A stretch of DNA of 64,000 nucleotides from an uncultured Gammaproteobacteria bacterium (GTDB taxonomy: Bacteria; Pseudomonadota; Gammaproteobacteria; Pseudomonadales; Pseudohongiellaceae): the NCBI GenBank assembly GCA_913031035.1, contig CAJWGN010000002.1:39471-103470 (forward strand), written 5' to 3'. Positions 50,662 through 61,100 of the stretch are shown here, in pieces. The stretch's first letter is position 1. Each line of letters begins with the position of its first letter. The notes below the pieces were generated by a model that worked only from the letters and a program-made list of their open reading frames with translations, did not search any database and was not told the DNA's origin. Both the position numbers and the translations under genes were made by a program.

Positions 50662-51978
50662 ATGCCCGCTAAAAAATTCCGTCATATCACCGTTACAGCC
50701 GTAGTCATCGCCAATATGGTCGGTACAGGCGTGTTTACCAGCCTCGGGTTTCAGCTACTGGATATTCGATCCGGATTTGTTTTATTAATGCTTTGGGCTG
50801 TTGGCGGCCTAGCCGCCTTGTGCGGGGCCATGACTTACGCTGAACTAGGTGCTGCGATGCCGCGCTCGGGCGGGGAATACAATTTTTTGACACGCATCTA
50901 TCACCCGGCCGCTGGCTTCGTATCGGGATGGGTCTCTGTGACGGTTGGCTTTGCCGGCCCCGTCGCGCTAGCTGCCATGACTTTTGCGGCCTATGCCACC
51001 ACGGTTATACCTGGCGAGCCGTCGGCGATCTTAGAAAAATCCTTAGCAGCTGGGCTACTCATAGTTCTTACCTGTGTGCATGCAACCAGTCGCCGCAACA
51101 GTGGCGCCATTCAACTGATATTCACCATCTTAAAAGTCGCCGTCATAGTATTGTTTTGCATTGCTGCGATTGTCTTAGTTGACTCCCCGCAGCCGGTCAA
51201 TTTTTTCCCAAGCGAGGGCGACGGCGCCTTGCTCACCAGTAGCGAATTTGCTGTTGCACTAATTTATGTTAGTTATGCGTACGCGGGTTGGAACGCCGCG
51301 ACCTATTTAAGCAGCGAGCTGGAGGAACCACAGCGAACATTGCCTTGGATTCTAATGACCGGCACTCTTGTTGTAATGACCCTTTATGTGGCGCTGAATT
51401 TTGTCTTTCTCTATGCTGCACCCATGGACTCGATGGCAGGCGAACTGGAAGTTGGCTACATAGCCGCCGAGGTTGCTTTCGGCGATGTTGGCGGCCGTTT
51501 CACGGGGATTGTTCTTGCCATGCTTCTCGTCTCTACGGTCAGCGCAATGACCATGGCAGGCCCCCGAGTTATCCAAGTTATTGGTGAAGATTTTCCTACT
51601 ATAGGCATTTTAGGGCGGAAGAATAAGGATGGCATTCCAGCCAATGCAATTATCCTCCAATCCTCAATTGCAATGCTGTTCATACTCTCCTCAACCTTCG
51701 AATCTATACTTGTGTTTGCCGGATTCACTATAGCGCTTAATAGCTTTGCTACAGTGCTGGGAATCTTTATTTTGCGCTGGAAACAACCCGACTTAGAGAG
51801 GCCCTACAGAACATTTCTTTACCCTTTGCCACCGCTGATTTATCTCACATTAACAGGCTGGACTCTTTGGTTTGTTTTACTGTCTCGACCAATTGAAGGT
51901 CTGTTCGGATTAGGAATTATCGGCTCTGGATTACTGCTCTACTTTTTTTCTTCGTTTAAAAAAGCAACCGCTTCCTAA
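50662..51978 (+). CDS. APC-family amino acid permease
   Basis: VVIANMVGTGVFTSLGFQ; AELGAAMPRSGGEYNFLTRIYHPAAGFVSGW; YAGWNAATYLSSELEEPQRTLP. Confidence 0.93.
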   Translation: MPAKKFRHITVTAVVIANMVGTGVFTSLGFQLLDIRSGFVLLMLWAVGGLAALCGAMTYAELGAAMPRSGGEYNFLTRIYHPAAGFVSGWVSVTVGFAGPVALAAMTFAAYATTVIPGEPSAILEKSLAAGLLIVLTCVHATSRRNSGAIQLIFTILKVAVIVLFCIAAIVLVDSPQPVNFFPSEGDGALLTSSEFAVALIYVSYAYAGWNAATYLSSELEEPQRTLPWILMTGTLVVMTLYVALNFVFLYAAPMDSMAGELEVGYIAAEVAFGDVGGRFTGIVLAMLLVSTVSAMTMAGPRVIQVIGEDFPTIGILGRKNKDGIPANAIILQSSIAMLFILSSTFESILVFAGFTIALNSFATVLGIFILRWKQPDLERPYRTFLYPLPPLIYLTLTGWTLWFVLLSRPIEGLFGLGIIGSGLLLYFFSSFKKATAS

Positions 51979-52859
51979 TGGAATTTACTCTGTTCTTAGA
52001 AGACCCAAAAATGAATCCTACGCGCGCCAAAAAACTCTCAGCGACGTTAATCTCACTTATCCTTTGCGGGGTTGGCATGAACGCATGGGGCGATGAATCT
52101 GTGGCCCACTATATGGCCAATGAAGCCCTGATGGTCGTACATGGGAACACTAAGGTCATGTTTGACCCTATCTACAAGAATAGTTACAGTAACTACATGT
52201 TATTGCCCCAAGAAATGGAAGACGCCCTATTCGCAGGCGACCCCCCCTACGATGGGCTAGACGCCATATTCATCAGCCACTACCACGGTGACCATTTCAC
52301 TCCTGAAGACGTGCTTCGCTTCATGAATGCTAGACCCGATGTGGATATGTATGCCCCTAGCCAAGCAGTAGTAGCGCTGCGCACTATAGCCACTGCTGCA
52401 GACCAGAATATTTTCGATAGAGTGAAGTCGGTAGACCTTGAATATAAGGATGCACCTATTTCTTTAGTGGTAGAAAACCTTGAGATCGAAGCGTTAAGAA
52501 TTCCTCATAGTGGCTGGCCAACTGGCCGACTCGATGTTGCCAACATTGTTTGGCGGGTGACCCTTGATGAGGCTACCACAGTGATTCACTTGGGTGATGC
52601 CGACGCTAACGACATTCACTTTTCTACCGACCCAGAATTTTGGAGTAGCAAACAACCCGATATTGCCTTTCCTCCTTACTGGTTTTACTCTTCTAACGAT
52701 GGTTTAAATATACTCAGCAGCAAAATAGGAGCACAGCAAAGTGTTGGCATTCATGTCCCCACAGCAATGTCTAACGACGCCAGTTTGCGGCCAGCGGAAT
52801 TACGCGATGTAGACCTGTTTACAGTACCTGGTGAAACACGGCCGATTTCAAGTCATTAG
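51978..52859 (+). CDS. Exported MBL-fold metallo-hydrolase
   Basis: DAIFISHYHGDHFTPEDVL; VIHLGDADAND. Start codon overlaps the APC stop (TAATGG); alternative start at 52011. Confidence 0.85.
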   Translation: MEFTLFLEDPKMNPTRAKKLSATLISLILCGVGMNAWGDESVAHYMANEALMVVHGNTKVMFDPIYKNSYSNYMLLPQEMEDALFAGDPPYDGLDAIFISHYHGDHFTPEDVLRFMNARPDVDMYAPSQAVVALRTIATAADQNIFDRVKSVDLEYKDAPISLVVENLEIEALRIPHSGWPTGRLDVANIVWRVTLDEATTVIHLGDADANDIHFSTDPEFWSSKQPDIAFPPYWFYSSNDGLNILSSKIGAQQSVGIHVPTAMSNDASLRPAELRDVDLFTVPGETRPISSH

Positions 52860-53070
52860 GCTTTAATCTGATAGCGCGCAGCGTATCAAAACTATGAGAC
52901 AATCCTTCCGGCCTAGTTCCGAGCCAGCTTCGAAGTTCACAAACACCTCAGTACAAATTTAGACACATCAAGTACAACTTGTTTTTCTCTTGCTGAAAAA
53001 TCGCTTAACTTTACGGTTTAAAAAATATCCGATTACATTGTTATCCTTTGCCGCAGTCTATTGTTTGAAT

Positions 53071-53082
53071 ACCCCATGGGGT
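53071..53082. promoter_or_regulatory. 12-bp perfect palindrome upstream of acnA
   Basis: ACCCCATGGGGT, 38 bp before the ATG. Confidence 0.4.
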
Positions 53083-53120
53083 TACATAACATCGCGACCA
53101 CAAATTAAGGAGCCCAACCA

Positions 53121-55769
53121 ATGAGCGCAACCAGAAAGCAGTCAAAAAGCACCTTGCTGAGCAATGGCAAAGACTACAGCTACTACAGCCTGAAAGCGTT
53201 AGCGGCGCAGGGTTATCCAACGGTTGGTAGCTTGCCAATATCAATAAAAATATTGTTAGAAAATCTACTTCGGCACTGCGATAACAAAGTCGTAAGCACT
53301 CAGCACATTGCCGATCTCGCCGATTGGGCTAACACTCAATACCAAGGTAAAGAAATTTTGTTTCACCCCGTACGGGTTCTCATGCAAGACTTCACCGGTG
53401 TGCCGGCAGTGGTTGACCTTGCAGCAATGCGGGATGCCGTCGCCAAAGCCGGTGGAGACCCCAGCCTAGTCAATCCTATCAATCAGGTTGATTTAGTTAT
53501 TGATCATTCCGTAATGGTTGATAAGTATGCCAGCGACTCTGCGTTCAAAGAAAACGTAGAAATTGAAATGGAGAGAAACCGAGAACGCTATCAATTCTTG
53601 CGCTGGGGCCAAGATGCCTTCGATAATTTTCGAGTTGTGCCTCCAGGCACAGGGATCTGCCACCAAGTCAATTTGGAATATCTCGCCAAGTCGGTCTGGC
53701 ATGAAGAAATAGAGGGTGAATTTTTTGCCTTCCCCGACACGGTTGTAGGCACAGACAGTCACACCACGATGATCAATGGACTTGCTGTTCTCGGCTGGGG
53801 AGTAGGCGGCATAGAAGCCGAGGCCGCCATGCTTGGCCAACCTATATCAATGAATATCCCTGAGGTCGTTGGGTTTAAGCTCGAAGGCGATTTACTGGAA
53901 GGACTAACCGCCACCGATTTAGTTCTCACCATAACCGAGATGCTGAGAAACCATGGAGTGGTTGGTAAGTTTGTCGAATTCCATGGCTCCGGCCTTAATA
54001 ATCTGAGCTTGGCCGACAAAGCCACAATCGCCAATATGACGCCAGAATACGGCGCGACCTGCACGTTCTTCCCTGTGGATCAAACAACCTTGGAATACCT
54101 AGAGCTGACTGGAAGGGATAGTGACACAGTCGATCTCGTCAGGACCTACAGCAAAGCTCAAGGCCTTTGGCGAGATGATGATGCCGAAACTCAATTTAGT
54201 AGCGAACTAAACCTGAACATGGATACAGTCGTTCCATGTGTCGCTGGGCCTAAACGCCCACAAGATCGAGTGCCGGTGACTGAACTTAAGAACGCCTTAG
54301 TAGACTTGCTTGAAAACAAGCCTCCGAAAACTCACCCAATCTCCGGAAAAGACGATTCTTTAAGCGATGGTGATGTCGTTATCGCCGCGATCACTTCGTG
54401 TACCAATACGTCCAATCCCGAGGTTATGATGGCGGCAGGATTAGTTGCAAAAAATGCAATAAGCAAAGGCCTGACGACAAAGCCTTGGGTGAAAACATCT
54501 TTGGCTCCTGGTTCAAAAGTTGTTACAGACTACCTTGCTAAAGCCGGACTCCAAGCACCTTTAGACGCCATGGGCTTTAACCTAGTAGGCTATGGCTGCA
54601 CCACCTGCATAGGAAACTCAGGACCACTAGCTGTTGAGATAGAAGACGCTATTGAAAAGGGTGAGCTTACAGTCTGTTCAGTGCTTTCTGGAAATCGAAA
54701 CTTTGAGGGCCGAATTCATCAAAAAACAAAGGGAAACTGGCTCGCTTCGCCCCCCCTTGTAGTCGCCTATGCCATCACCGGCACCATCAATATCGATCTC
54801 AGCACAGAGTCACTTGGTGTCGACAGCAACGCCAATCCAGTTTTTCTAAAAGACATTTGGCCCAGTAATCATGAAATTCAAGAAGCTGTGCAATTAGTTA
54901 AAATGAAAATGTTTGCCAAAAGTTACGCTGAAGTGTTCGACGGCGATGAAGAGTGGAACGCACTGCCATTGGTTAAAAGCAAAACCTATAATTGGAACGA
55001 TGACTCTACTTATATTAAAAACCCCCCTTACTTTAGCGACACCGTAGTTAGGGTTGAAGGAGATATTCGCGATGCCAAAATCCTTGCGGTTCTCGGCGAT
55101 TCAGTCACTACAGACCATATTTCCCCTGCCGGCTCGATCGCTGTTAAAAGTCCGGCCGGTGAGTATTTAACCGATAACGGAATCGCTAAAACTGATTTCA
55201 ATTCCTATGGTTCCAGACGAGGCAATCACGAAGTAATGATGCGAGGCACCTTTGCTAATATCCGCATAAAGAACGAGATGCTCGGAGGAATTGAAGGCGG
55301 TTACACACGAATGTCCGGCAAACAAGAAGCGCTGCCCATTTATGACGCCGCCATGAAATACCAGGCTCAAAGAACGCCACTAATCATTATTGCAGGTAAA
55401 GAATACGGCACCGGCTCAAGTCGTGACTGGGCGGCAAAGGGAACTATGCTCCTGGGAGTTAAAGCTGTAATAGCAGAGAGTTTTGAACGCATTCACCGAT
55501 CTAACCTAGCAGGTATGGGCGTACTCCCCTTGCAGTTTGAAGAAGGCGTAACGAGAAAAACACTAGGGTTAACTGGCGATGAGACTGTTAGCCTTACCGG
55601 CCTTAGTGATATGGCAGTTGGAATAGCAGTGACTTTAAAAATACAAGCGACCAGTGGATCGATCCAAGAATGCGAACTCCTGTGCCGGCTGGACACTGCT
55701 CTGGAAGTCGATTACTTTAAATTTGGCGGCATCATGCCTTACGTGGTTTCTCAGCTACTTGAAACCTAA
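53121..55769 (+). CDS. acnA: Aconitate hydratase A
   Basis: VGTDSHTTMINGLAVLGWGVGGIEAEAAMLGQP; ITSCTNTSNPEVMMAAGLVAKNA; GYGCTTCIGNSGPL; YGTGSSRDWAAKGT. Confidence 0.97.
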   Translation: MSATRKQSKSTLLSNGKDYSYYSLKALAAQGYPTVGSLPISIKILLENLLRHCDNKVVSTQHIADLADWANTQYQGKEILFHPVRVLMQDFTGVPAVVDLAAMRDAVAKAGGDPSLVNPINQVDLVIDHSVMVDKYASDSAFKENVEIEMERNRERYQFLRWGQDAFDNFRVVPPGTGICHQVNLEYLAKSVWHEEIEGEFFAFPDTVVGTDSHTTMINGLAVLGWGVGGIEAEAAMLGQPISMNIPEVVGFKLEGDLLEGLTATDLVLTITEMLRNHGVVGKFVEFHGSGLNNLSLADKATIANMTPEYGATCTFFPVDQTTLEYLELTGRDSDTVDLVRTYSKAQGLWRDDDAETQFSSELNLNMDTVVPCVAGPKRPQDRVPVTELKNALVDLLENKPPKTHPISGKDDSLSDGDVVIAAITSCTNTSNPEVMMAAGLVAKNAISKGLTTKPWVKTSLAPGSKVVTDYLAKAGLQAPLDAMGFNLVGYGCTTCIGNSGPLAVEIEDAIEKGELTVCSVLSGNRNFEGRIHQKTKGNWLASPPLVVAYAITGTINIDLSTESLGVDSNANPVFLKDIWPSNHEIQEAVQLVKMKMFAKSYAEVFDGDEEWNALPLVKSKTYNWNDDSTYIKNPPYFSDTVVRVEGDIRDAKILAVLGDSVTTDHISPAGSIAVKSPAGEYLTDNGIAKTDFNSYGSRRGNHEVMMRGTFANIRIKNEMLGGIEGGYTRMSGKQEALPIYDAAMKYQAQRTPLIIIAGKEYGTGSSRDWAAKGTMLLGVKAVIAESFERIHRSNLAGMGVLPLQFEEGVTRKTLGLTGDETVSLTGLSDMAVGIAVTLKIQATSGSIQECELLCRLDTALEVDYFKFGGIMPYVVSQLLET

Positions 55770-56121
55770 AAAACGCAGCGCTGATCCAAGGGTTTAAGCC
55801 CTAGCCAGCGCCTGACTTTATCAGCTGGCAGAACAAATCCAAGTGCTAAATAATTTATGCCCACTCAAGAAGTGTTAAAACAGGCATTTACGTATGTACC
55901 AGAAATTTTGGTTAGAAATCTTGTAATTTAAAATCCTGTTCCAGAACGCCGTTCATATAGACAGAGGCCTGACTCTTTTTTCTCTGCGTTAGTTTTTAGC
56001 AGAAGGACCGGATAAACGCGATGGCTTTTGTGCCCGCGGCGTTAAAGACCCTGCTCATGGAAGTAACTGATCTCATCGACAGCTATCATAGAGTAGGTTC
56101 CTTCTGTTGGTTTTATAGGTT

Positions 56122-56165
56122 GCACGATATTGTAAAAACACTATTTTGACTTGCAATTATCGTGC
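56122..56165. repeat. Imperfect inverted repeat
   Basis: GCACGATA-TTG / CAAT-TATCGTGC with one bulge. Confidence 0.5.
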
Positions 56166-56183
56166 TATTGATCCGCTTCAACC

Positions 56184-56521
56184 GTGCATCTAAGGACGGC
56201 ACATCACAATAATTTCAAAAATTCGCGCTTTGCGATATCCCGATCTTTGAATCCATTTACTTCACAGAGATTTAGGCATGCAATCGATAAGGCAGCACAC
56301 GAAAAGGGATTTGGATGCTGTTTTTTTATCTTGAAAAGATGCCGTGAAAATAGTTCAGCTATTTATCAACCAGAACTTCTAGACGCAGAGCGCTAGACCA
56401 TCCCGAATGTTTATTTTCCGAATACGGATGCCTGGGTGGCAGGAGCAGATAGGGAGGTTGGCGGATTTATAGCGCTAATGGGAAATGAAGTAGGAGCAAT
56501 ATTCTTAAGCCTAACGCTTTA
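56184..56521 (+). pseudogene. GNAT acetyltransferase fragment with in-frame TAG, C-terminus missing
   Basis: Same frame either side of TAG: ..YQPELLDAER*TIPNVYFPNTDAWVAGADREVGGFIALMGNEVGAIFLSLTL*; the Q/RxxGxG motif is absent. Confidence 0.65.
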
Positions 56522-56791
56522 GAGCATAAACGTCTTGCGATTATGGATTCAATTTTCTATCAAAGTTAATTTCTGAGGCCACGGGACAAGCTGTACTATG
56601 GCTAAAATTTTGGCCAGAGTCGACCCACAACCATATCCGGACACACAAAATGACGGACCAATATCATGAGCAGGACCCTCAGTGATGGCAGCGGTGAAAG
56701 CTATTGTGGCGGAGTTAGTTATTTTTTACAGGCCCGCTCTGCAATGTTCAGTCATGCCATTGCTCTTGTTGTCGAAAAGCATTGAGCGCAC

Positions 56792-56827
56792 ATGCTTATG
56801 CTTATGCTTATGCTTATGCTTATGCTT
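56792..56827. repeat. Hexanucleotide tandem repeat (ATGCTT)x6
   Basis: Six perfect copies. Confidence 0.95.
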
Positions 56828-57406
56828 TAGTCGATGATGAATTCTTTCATTGAAAAAAAGGAGAGAACCTGTCAATTGACTATTTAAATCGGCAAGGCTT
56901 TGGGTTACATTTTTGTAAAATTTGTGACTCAACTTTGCCGGGGTCGTTGTATGGTTAAATCTATGGAGTGGCTTTGGGGCGAGTAAATGGCGAGTCGAAT
57001 ATTGAGATAAGTAAGCACATTTTTACTGCCTCAAAAGAAAAATGGGGAGTTATCCCTGAAGGTGTTGTTTAATGCAATGGGTGGGGGGGGGAAGGCCGTC
57101 CAGCGGCTAACCAGCAGGACAAACAGTAAGACAAATAGTATGAAAATGCAAAAGACCACACAGGCAATCCTAGCGATTATTAAGTGGCTCTAATATCGGA
57201 TTGCTTCTCGGGCGTCTTTTACGTGCACGATTTTTATGTGGTTAATATTGAACAGCCAAACGATTACAAAAAAATGTGAACCAATAGAGGCGGCTCTTGA
57301 AAGAGCACGGCGACCCCATCTTTGAATAAGATTCCACCCTGCCTCTATTTTCATTATTATGACGCTGGGCTTCTCGAATCTAACATTACAAGCAAGGGGT
57401 AAGACC

Positions 57407-57784
57407 ATGATACTTGGAAGAACTGTTTTAGGAACTTCAGCCGTAGTCTTTATTGCCTACGGAGTAGTAAGTTTAGTATCCCCCGCCATTCCCTCCGGAC
57501 TCGCCGGCTTGGAGATGACGACAGGCGATGCATATGCCGAAATAGGCGCAATGTATGGTGGACTCCAAACAGGTATTGGGTTTTTCTGCCTACTGGCATT
57601 GCTGAAAGCGGAATTTTACAGAGCAGGCCTTGCTCTTCTCGCACTAGCCATAGGAACCTTGGCAGTAGCTCGACTGCTGTCTTTTTTGTTGGCAACAGAT
57701 GCTGTCGGCGCATATACCTATGGGGCATTAGTTTACGAATTTGCTACCGCGATACTGGCATCGATAGCCTTCTCGAGAAAATGA
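57407..57784 (+). CDS. DUF4345-like integral membrane protein
   Basis: Four hydrophobic segments; ATTGDAYAEIGAMYGGLQTGIG-like segment (EMTTGDAYAEIGAMYGGLQTGIGFF). Confidence 0.75.
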   Translation: MILGRTVLGTSAVVFIAYGVVSLVSPAIPSGLAGLEMTTGDAYAEIGAMYGGLQTGIGFFCLLALLKAEFYRAGLALLALAIGTLAVARLLSFLLATDAVGAYTYGALVYEFATAILASIAFSRK

Positions 57785-57785
57785 A

Positions 57786-58325
57786 ATGACTCAACACGAA
57801 TACATCTTTATTGCAGTCTCAATAATCCTTGGCCTCGCGATCACCCGCCTCTTACATACCATGGCAATGCAAATACGCGCCCACAGTCGGGTTGTATTCC
57901 ACTGGTCCTCGGCACTATGGGCATTCAGCATCATGCTTTATATTTTACAACTCTGGTGGGTTGGTTGGGGACTGCGCACCATAGTGCAGTGGACATTTTT
58001 AGACTTCATAGTGCTGGTATTTGGGTCTTCATGTATCTACGGCGCGGCCGAGATGGCGCTGTCCGCGCCAGAAGAAAACACCCTCGACATGTTACAAGAA
58101 AGTCAGCATCTAGGTCGTCTTTCAGCATTGTCCATGCTGCTGTATTTCTTGGTAGGGCCCTACGTCAACATTGTCATGTACAAAAACGCAATCATCCCAT
58201 CCTTAGCGGTGCCTTCGGTGGGCATCTTATTGATGGTGCTTGTTATCGTTTTCCCAGAGCGTTTTAGGCTGTGGTCAGTTTTATTCGCGCTGTATTCTGT
58301 AACCATAATTGCACTCACGGTGTGA
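57786..58325 (+). CDS. Integral membrane protein, unknown function
   Basis: 179-aa multi-TM ORF starting 2 nt after the preceding stop. Confidence 0.75.
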   Translation: MTQHEYIFIAVSIILGLAITRLLHTMAMQIRAHSRVVFHWSSALWAFSIMLYILQLWWVGWGLRTIVQWTFLDFIVLVFGSSCIYGAAEMALSAPEENTLDMLQESQHLGRLSALSMLLYFLVGPYVNIVMYKNAIIPSLAVPSVGILLMVLVIVFPERFRLWSVLFALYSVTIIALTV

Positions 58326-58636
58326 GCCAACATTGTAAAACACACCCTGCGGCTAGAAACACGCAAGATTTTTTAAGGCTAACTCCCGGTTGTTGGCATA
58401 AAATTCCTTGATAGACGTTGCCAACCATAAATTAAGCACAAATTTGACGCATAACTCTCTAGACGGCCAATAACTAAAAAACTCCCTGCATTTGCGAGGA
58501 CATGCGACCATCAGCCGACCCAATCGGCTAGTCAGAGGTTGGGGAAATCTGAATAGGGTGCCATAGCCGTGCTTTTTTGAAAATGCTAGATACAGTAAGC
58601 CAAAGAGGGACAATTCGAGTTAGCAATGCCGACAAA

Positions 58637-58756
58637 TCAAAGATTTGGAAGCGCAGACTTAATCGCGTCTTGACTGCAAGTACAGATAAGTAAGAGAACG
58701 AAAACAATCAATATTCTCAGACGATTTTTGGGTGTGTTACTCCCAATTTTTGCCAA
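58637..58756 (-). CDS. Possible 39-aa lipoprotein (TTG start)
   Basis: LAKIGSNTPKNRLRILIVFVLLLICTCSQDAIKSALPNL*; hydrophobic core followed by Cys. Confidence 0.25.
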   Translation of the reverse strand: MAKIGSNTPKNRLRILIVFVLLLICTCSQDAIKSALPNL

Positions 58757-58980
58757 TTCCCATATGAAAACTCGGTGGTTAGTCACCCACCTCAGCCCAA
58801 ATCGAAAAAGAATCCAACAAATAACGCCTAAATCAAGAAGAATCCTGCATTCTTCGCCTATTAGTAGGAGTATTATGCGTTCGTGAGTGACATAATAGGG
58901 GTATTAGAACTAATGGGCCGATATTCGACCTTTTTGGTTCTAGGTGCACATTTTTAATCATCAGTATAGGAAAGCAAGCA

Positions 58981-59187
58981 ATGAGCAAAGGTACAGTTAA
59001 GTGGTTTAACGCGGACAAAGGTTTCGGCTTTATAACACCAGAAGATGGAGGAAAAGATCTATTCGTTCATTTCTCTGAAATCAAAAGCAATGGCGAGTTT
59101 GCAACATTGAACGACGGCCAGTCTGTAGAGTTTGAAGTTGGCGAAGGCCAAAAAGGACCATGCGCTACTGGTGTCGTACCGTTATAG
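58981..59187 (+). CDS. Cold-shock protein, CspA family
   Basis: [60 protein letters not shown]. Confidence 0.95.
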   Translation: MSKGTVKWFNADKGFGFITPEDGGKDLFVHFSEIKSNGEFATLNDGQSVEFEVGEGQKGPCATGVVPL

Positions 59188-59280
59188 TCCCGTTATAGCA
59201 CCCGTATAGTATCGTTCGAGCACTATTATAGGTGTTGCTGCTTGTTTGGTGATGTTTCACAACACATAACAATCAGATCA

Positions 59281-59316
59281 AATAAGAATCAGAGTCCTGC
59301 TCTGATTCTTATTATT
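59281..59316 (+). terminator. Hairpin terminator after cold-shock gene
   Basis: AATAAGAATCAGAG-tcctg-CTCTGATTCTTATT-ATTT. Confidence 0.8.
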
Positions 59317-59344
59317 TAGGGTGCACAATCCTGAATAGCAGTAT

Positions 59345-59584
59345 TTACTCCTTTATGCGCAGCATTGTAACCAATGCTTGCGCATGTTCTGCTGCCTCCA
59401 CACCCAGTGGCGTCAAAAATCCACCGTCTTCCAATGTAACGATATTCTTTCCAAAAAGTCGCTTGCCGGCTGCAATTCGCCCAGGGGCTGCTTCGTGGTG
59501 AATTTTTAGACCTTCTAGCGAACTGTGCAGATCGAATAGGTTGAGTAGCTCTACTTCTTCTAAAAATTCTTGGCTTAAATTCAT
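59345..59584 (-). CDS. TIGR02647-like small conserved protein
   Basis: LLNLFDLHSSLEGLKIHHEAAPGRIAAGKRLFGKNIVTLEDGGFLTPLGVEAAEHAQAL. Confidence 0.8.
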   Translation of the reverse strand: MNLSQEFLEEVELLNLFDLHSSLEGLKIHHEAAPGRIAAGKRLFGKNIVTLEDGGFLTPLGVEAAEHAQALVTMLRIKE

Positions 59585-59662
59585 TTTCTTGTCTCTTTTA
59601 AATTGTTGAAGCCACAATCAGTGGCACTGCTCTTATCTGCAAATAAACTGTCGAAAATCATA

Positions 59663-60316
59663 CTAACGCTTAAACTTACCTGCCAATCGTTTTCTCCAAC
59701 CTTCATCTAAGTAGGGTAATAACTCTAAAGCCTTTTTAGCAATCGCCCTATCGCCACCTGCAGTGAAGGTAGCTCGCCATAAATCAAAAACAGTAACCCC
59801 AGAATGCCCCCTTTGCAACAAACTAAAGCTATCACCCAATTTGATTTCACCTGACCGCTCAACCCGAAGGTAAAACCCTAGCCTGCCTGAGGCAAGAAAC
59901 TGCGCGGGGAAAGTCTCTTGTCGCAACCTAACACCCAGTTTAAAGCAGGGGATCCGCGGCTGCGTTACTTCTACGATAACGGAACCAGCTTGATAGCGGT
60001 CTCCGATAAATACACTTTCATCGTCCAAAAGGCTTATATTTAGGTTCTCACCAAATTGCGAATCCTCTAGCGGTGATTGCTTTAACTTCTGCTCCCAAAA
60101 ACGGTAATGTTTATCAGGATAAGCATACACCGCCTTATCTGCTCCTCCGTGAAACCTTAAATCAACCTGCACGTCACCTTCAATACCCAGTGCATTTACC
60201 TTTACTGTAGACCCAGGAGATGACTTGAAAATACCGGTAGAAACTATTTGTCCTTCGTGAATAATTTGCTTAGGACCTCCAACGAAAATACCTGTAATTA
60301 CCGGACCCATCGTCAT
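59663..60316 (-). CDS. MOSC-domain protein (YiiM-like)
   Basis: GIEGDVQVDLRFHGGADKAVYAYPDKHYRFWEQ; FGENLNI; VTQPRIPCFKLGVRL. Confidence 0.92.
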   Translation of the reverse strand: MTMGPVITGIFVGGPKQIIHEGQIVSTGIFKSSPGSTVKVNALGIEGDVQVDLRFHGGADKAVYAYPDKHYRFWEQKLKQSPLEDSQFGENLNISLLDDESVFIGDRYQAGSVIVEVTQPRIPCFKLGVRLRQETFPAQFLASGRLGFYLRVERSGEIKLGDSFSLLQRGHSGVTVFDLWRATFTAGGDRAIAKKALELLPYLDEGWRKRLAGKFKR

Positions 60317-60374
60317 GCTCCTTACGTCATATCCAAACCAATGAATATCTAGTTGTTGGCACCATAAAAGCCAC

Positions 60375-61100
60375 CTAACTCTTTTTGTTTAAGAATGCTT
60401 TGTCTATAGCCTTTTCAACTGCGGCATGCGCGCCTGCCTCAAGCAAAGTCCCATGGGCTGCCAATAAACTATCAAACTCTAAATTCAATAGCTTTCGAAA
60501 CTCAGCTTCTAAACTTTGGTTTTCTGGGGTCATAAACTTCAACCAAATTGGACCGACAATAGTCGCTCTAGGAAACCCAATCAGTGGCATCAATAACTTC
60601 GCCAGAAGATTGTTATAACTATAATCGCCATAGTTTTGAATCGCATCACAGGTGAGCAGCAAGCCCTTGCCTACTTTAAGCAACAAGACACATTCAGACT
60701 GCATGCTCCCGTTAAACTCTATTATCTCAGCATTTAGAAATGGCAACTGACATCCTGCAGAAATTTCGTTATCAATTTTTGGGACTGTATAAGTACTGCC
60801 GCCGGACTGTGCCCACATCGATGCAGAATACTTTTCACTATAGTAAGGGTCATCTATTCCATGAAATGCTCCCAATCGGACAATATGCTTTATTGAACCT
60901 AACGCTTCAATTTGCAACTCAACCTCGCGACTAACACGAATAGGGTTGATCAAAGACAGCTCATCACCCTGACGCACAATCGCCATGTTTCGTGTAATGC
61001 GCATCAAAGGATTCATCTTTATGCTGCCGCGTACCATAAAAATATTTTCATCTATTTTCTCAACTTTGCCGTGCGGATAAATTTTCGATTTCTCTGACAT
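60375..61100 (-). CDS. DUF4336-like (metallo-beta-lactamase-fold-related) protein
   Basis: ENIFMVRGSIKMNPLMRITRNMAIVRQGDELSLINPIRVSREVELQIEALGSIKHIVRLGAFHGIDDPYY. Confidence 0.65.
   Translation of the reverse strand: MSEKSKIYPHGKVEKIDENIFMVRGSIKMNPLMRITRNMAIVRQGDELSLINPIRVSREVELQIEALGSIKHIVRLGAFHGIDDPYYSEKYSASMWAQSGGSTYTVPKIDNEISAGCQLPFLNAEIIEFNGSMQSECVLLLKVGKGLLLTCDAIQNYGDYSYNNLLAKLLMPLIGFPRATIVGPIWLKFMTPENQSLEAEFRKLLNLEFDSLLAAHGTLLEAGAHAAVEKAIDKAFLNKKS

Noticed and set aside
56726-56932. ORF with (KH)n as a metal-binding peptide
   Set aside because: The run is simply the translation of a 6-bp array; no other coding evidence or RBS was seen.
57083-57091. G9 homopolymer as a phase-variation switch
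   Set aside because: Located in apparently non-coding DNA with no ORF or promoter that it would obviously control.
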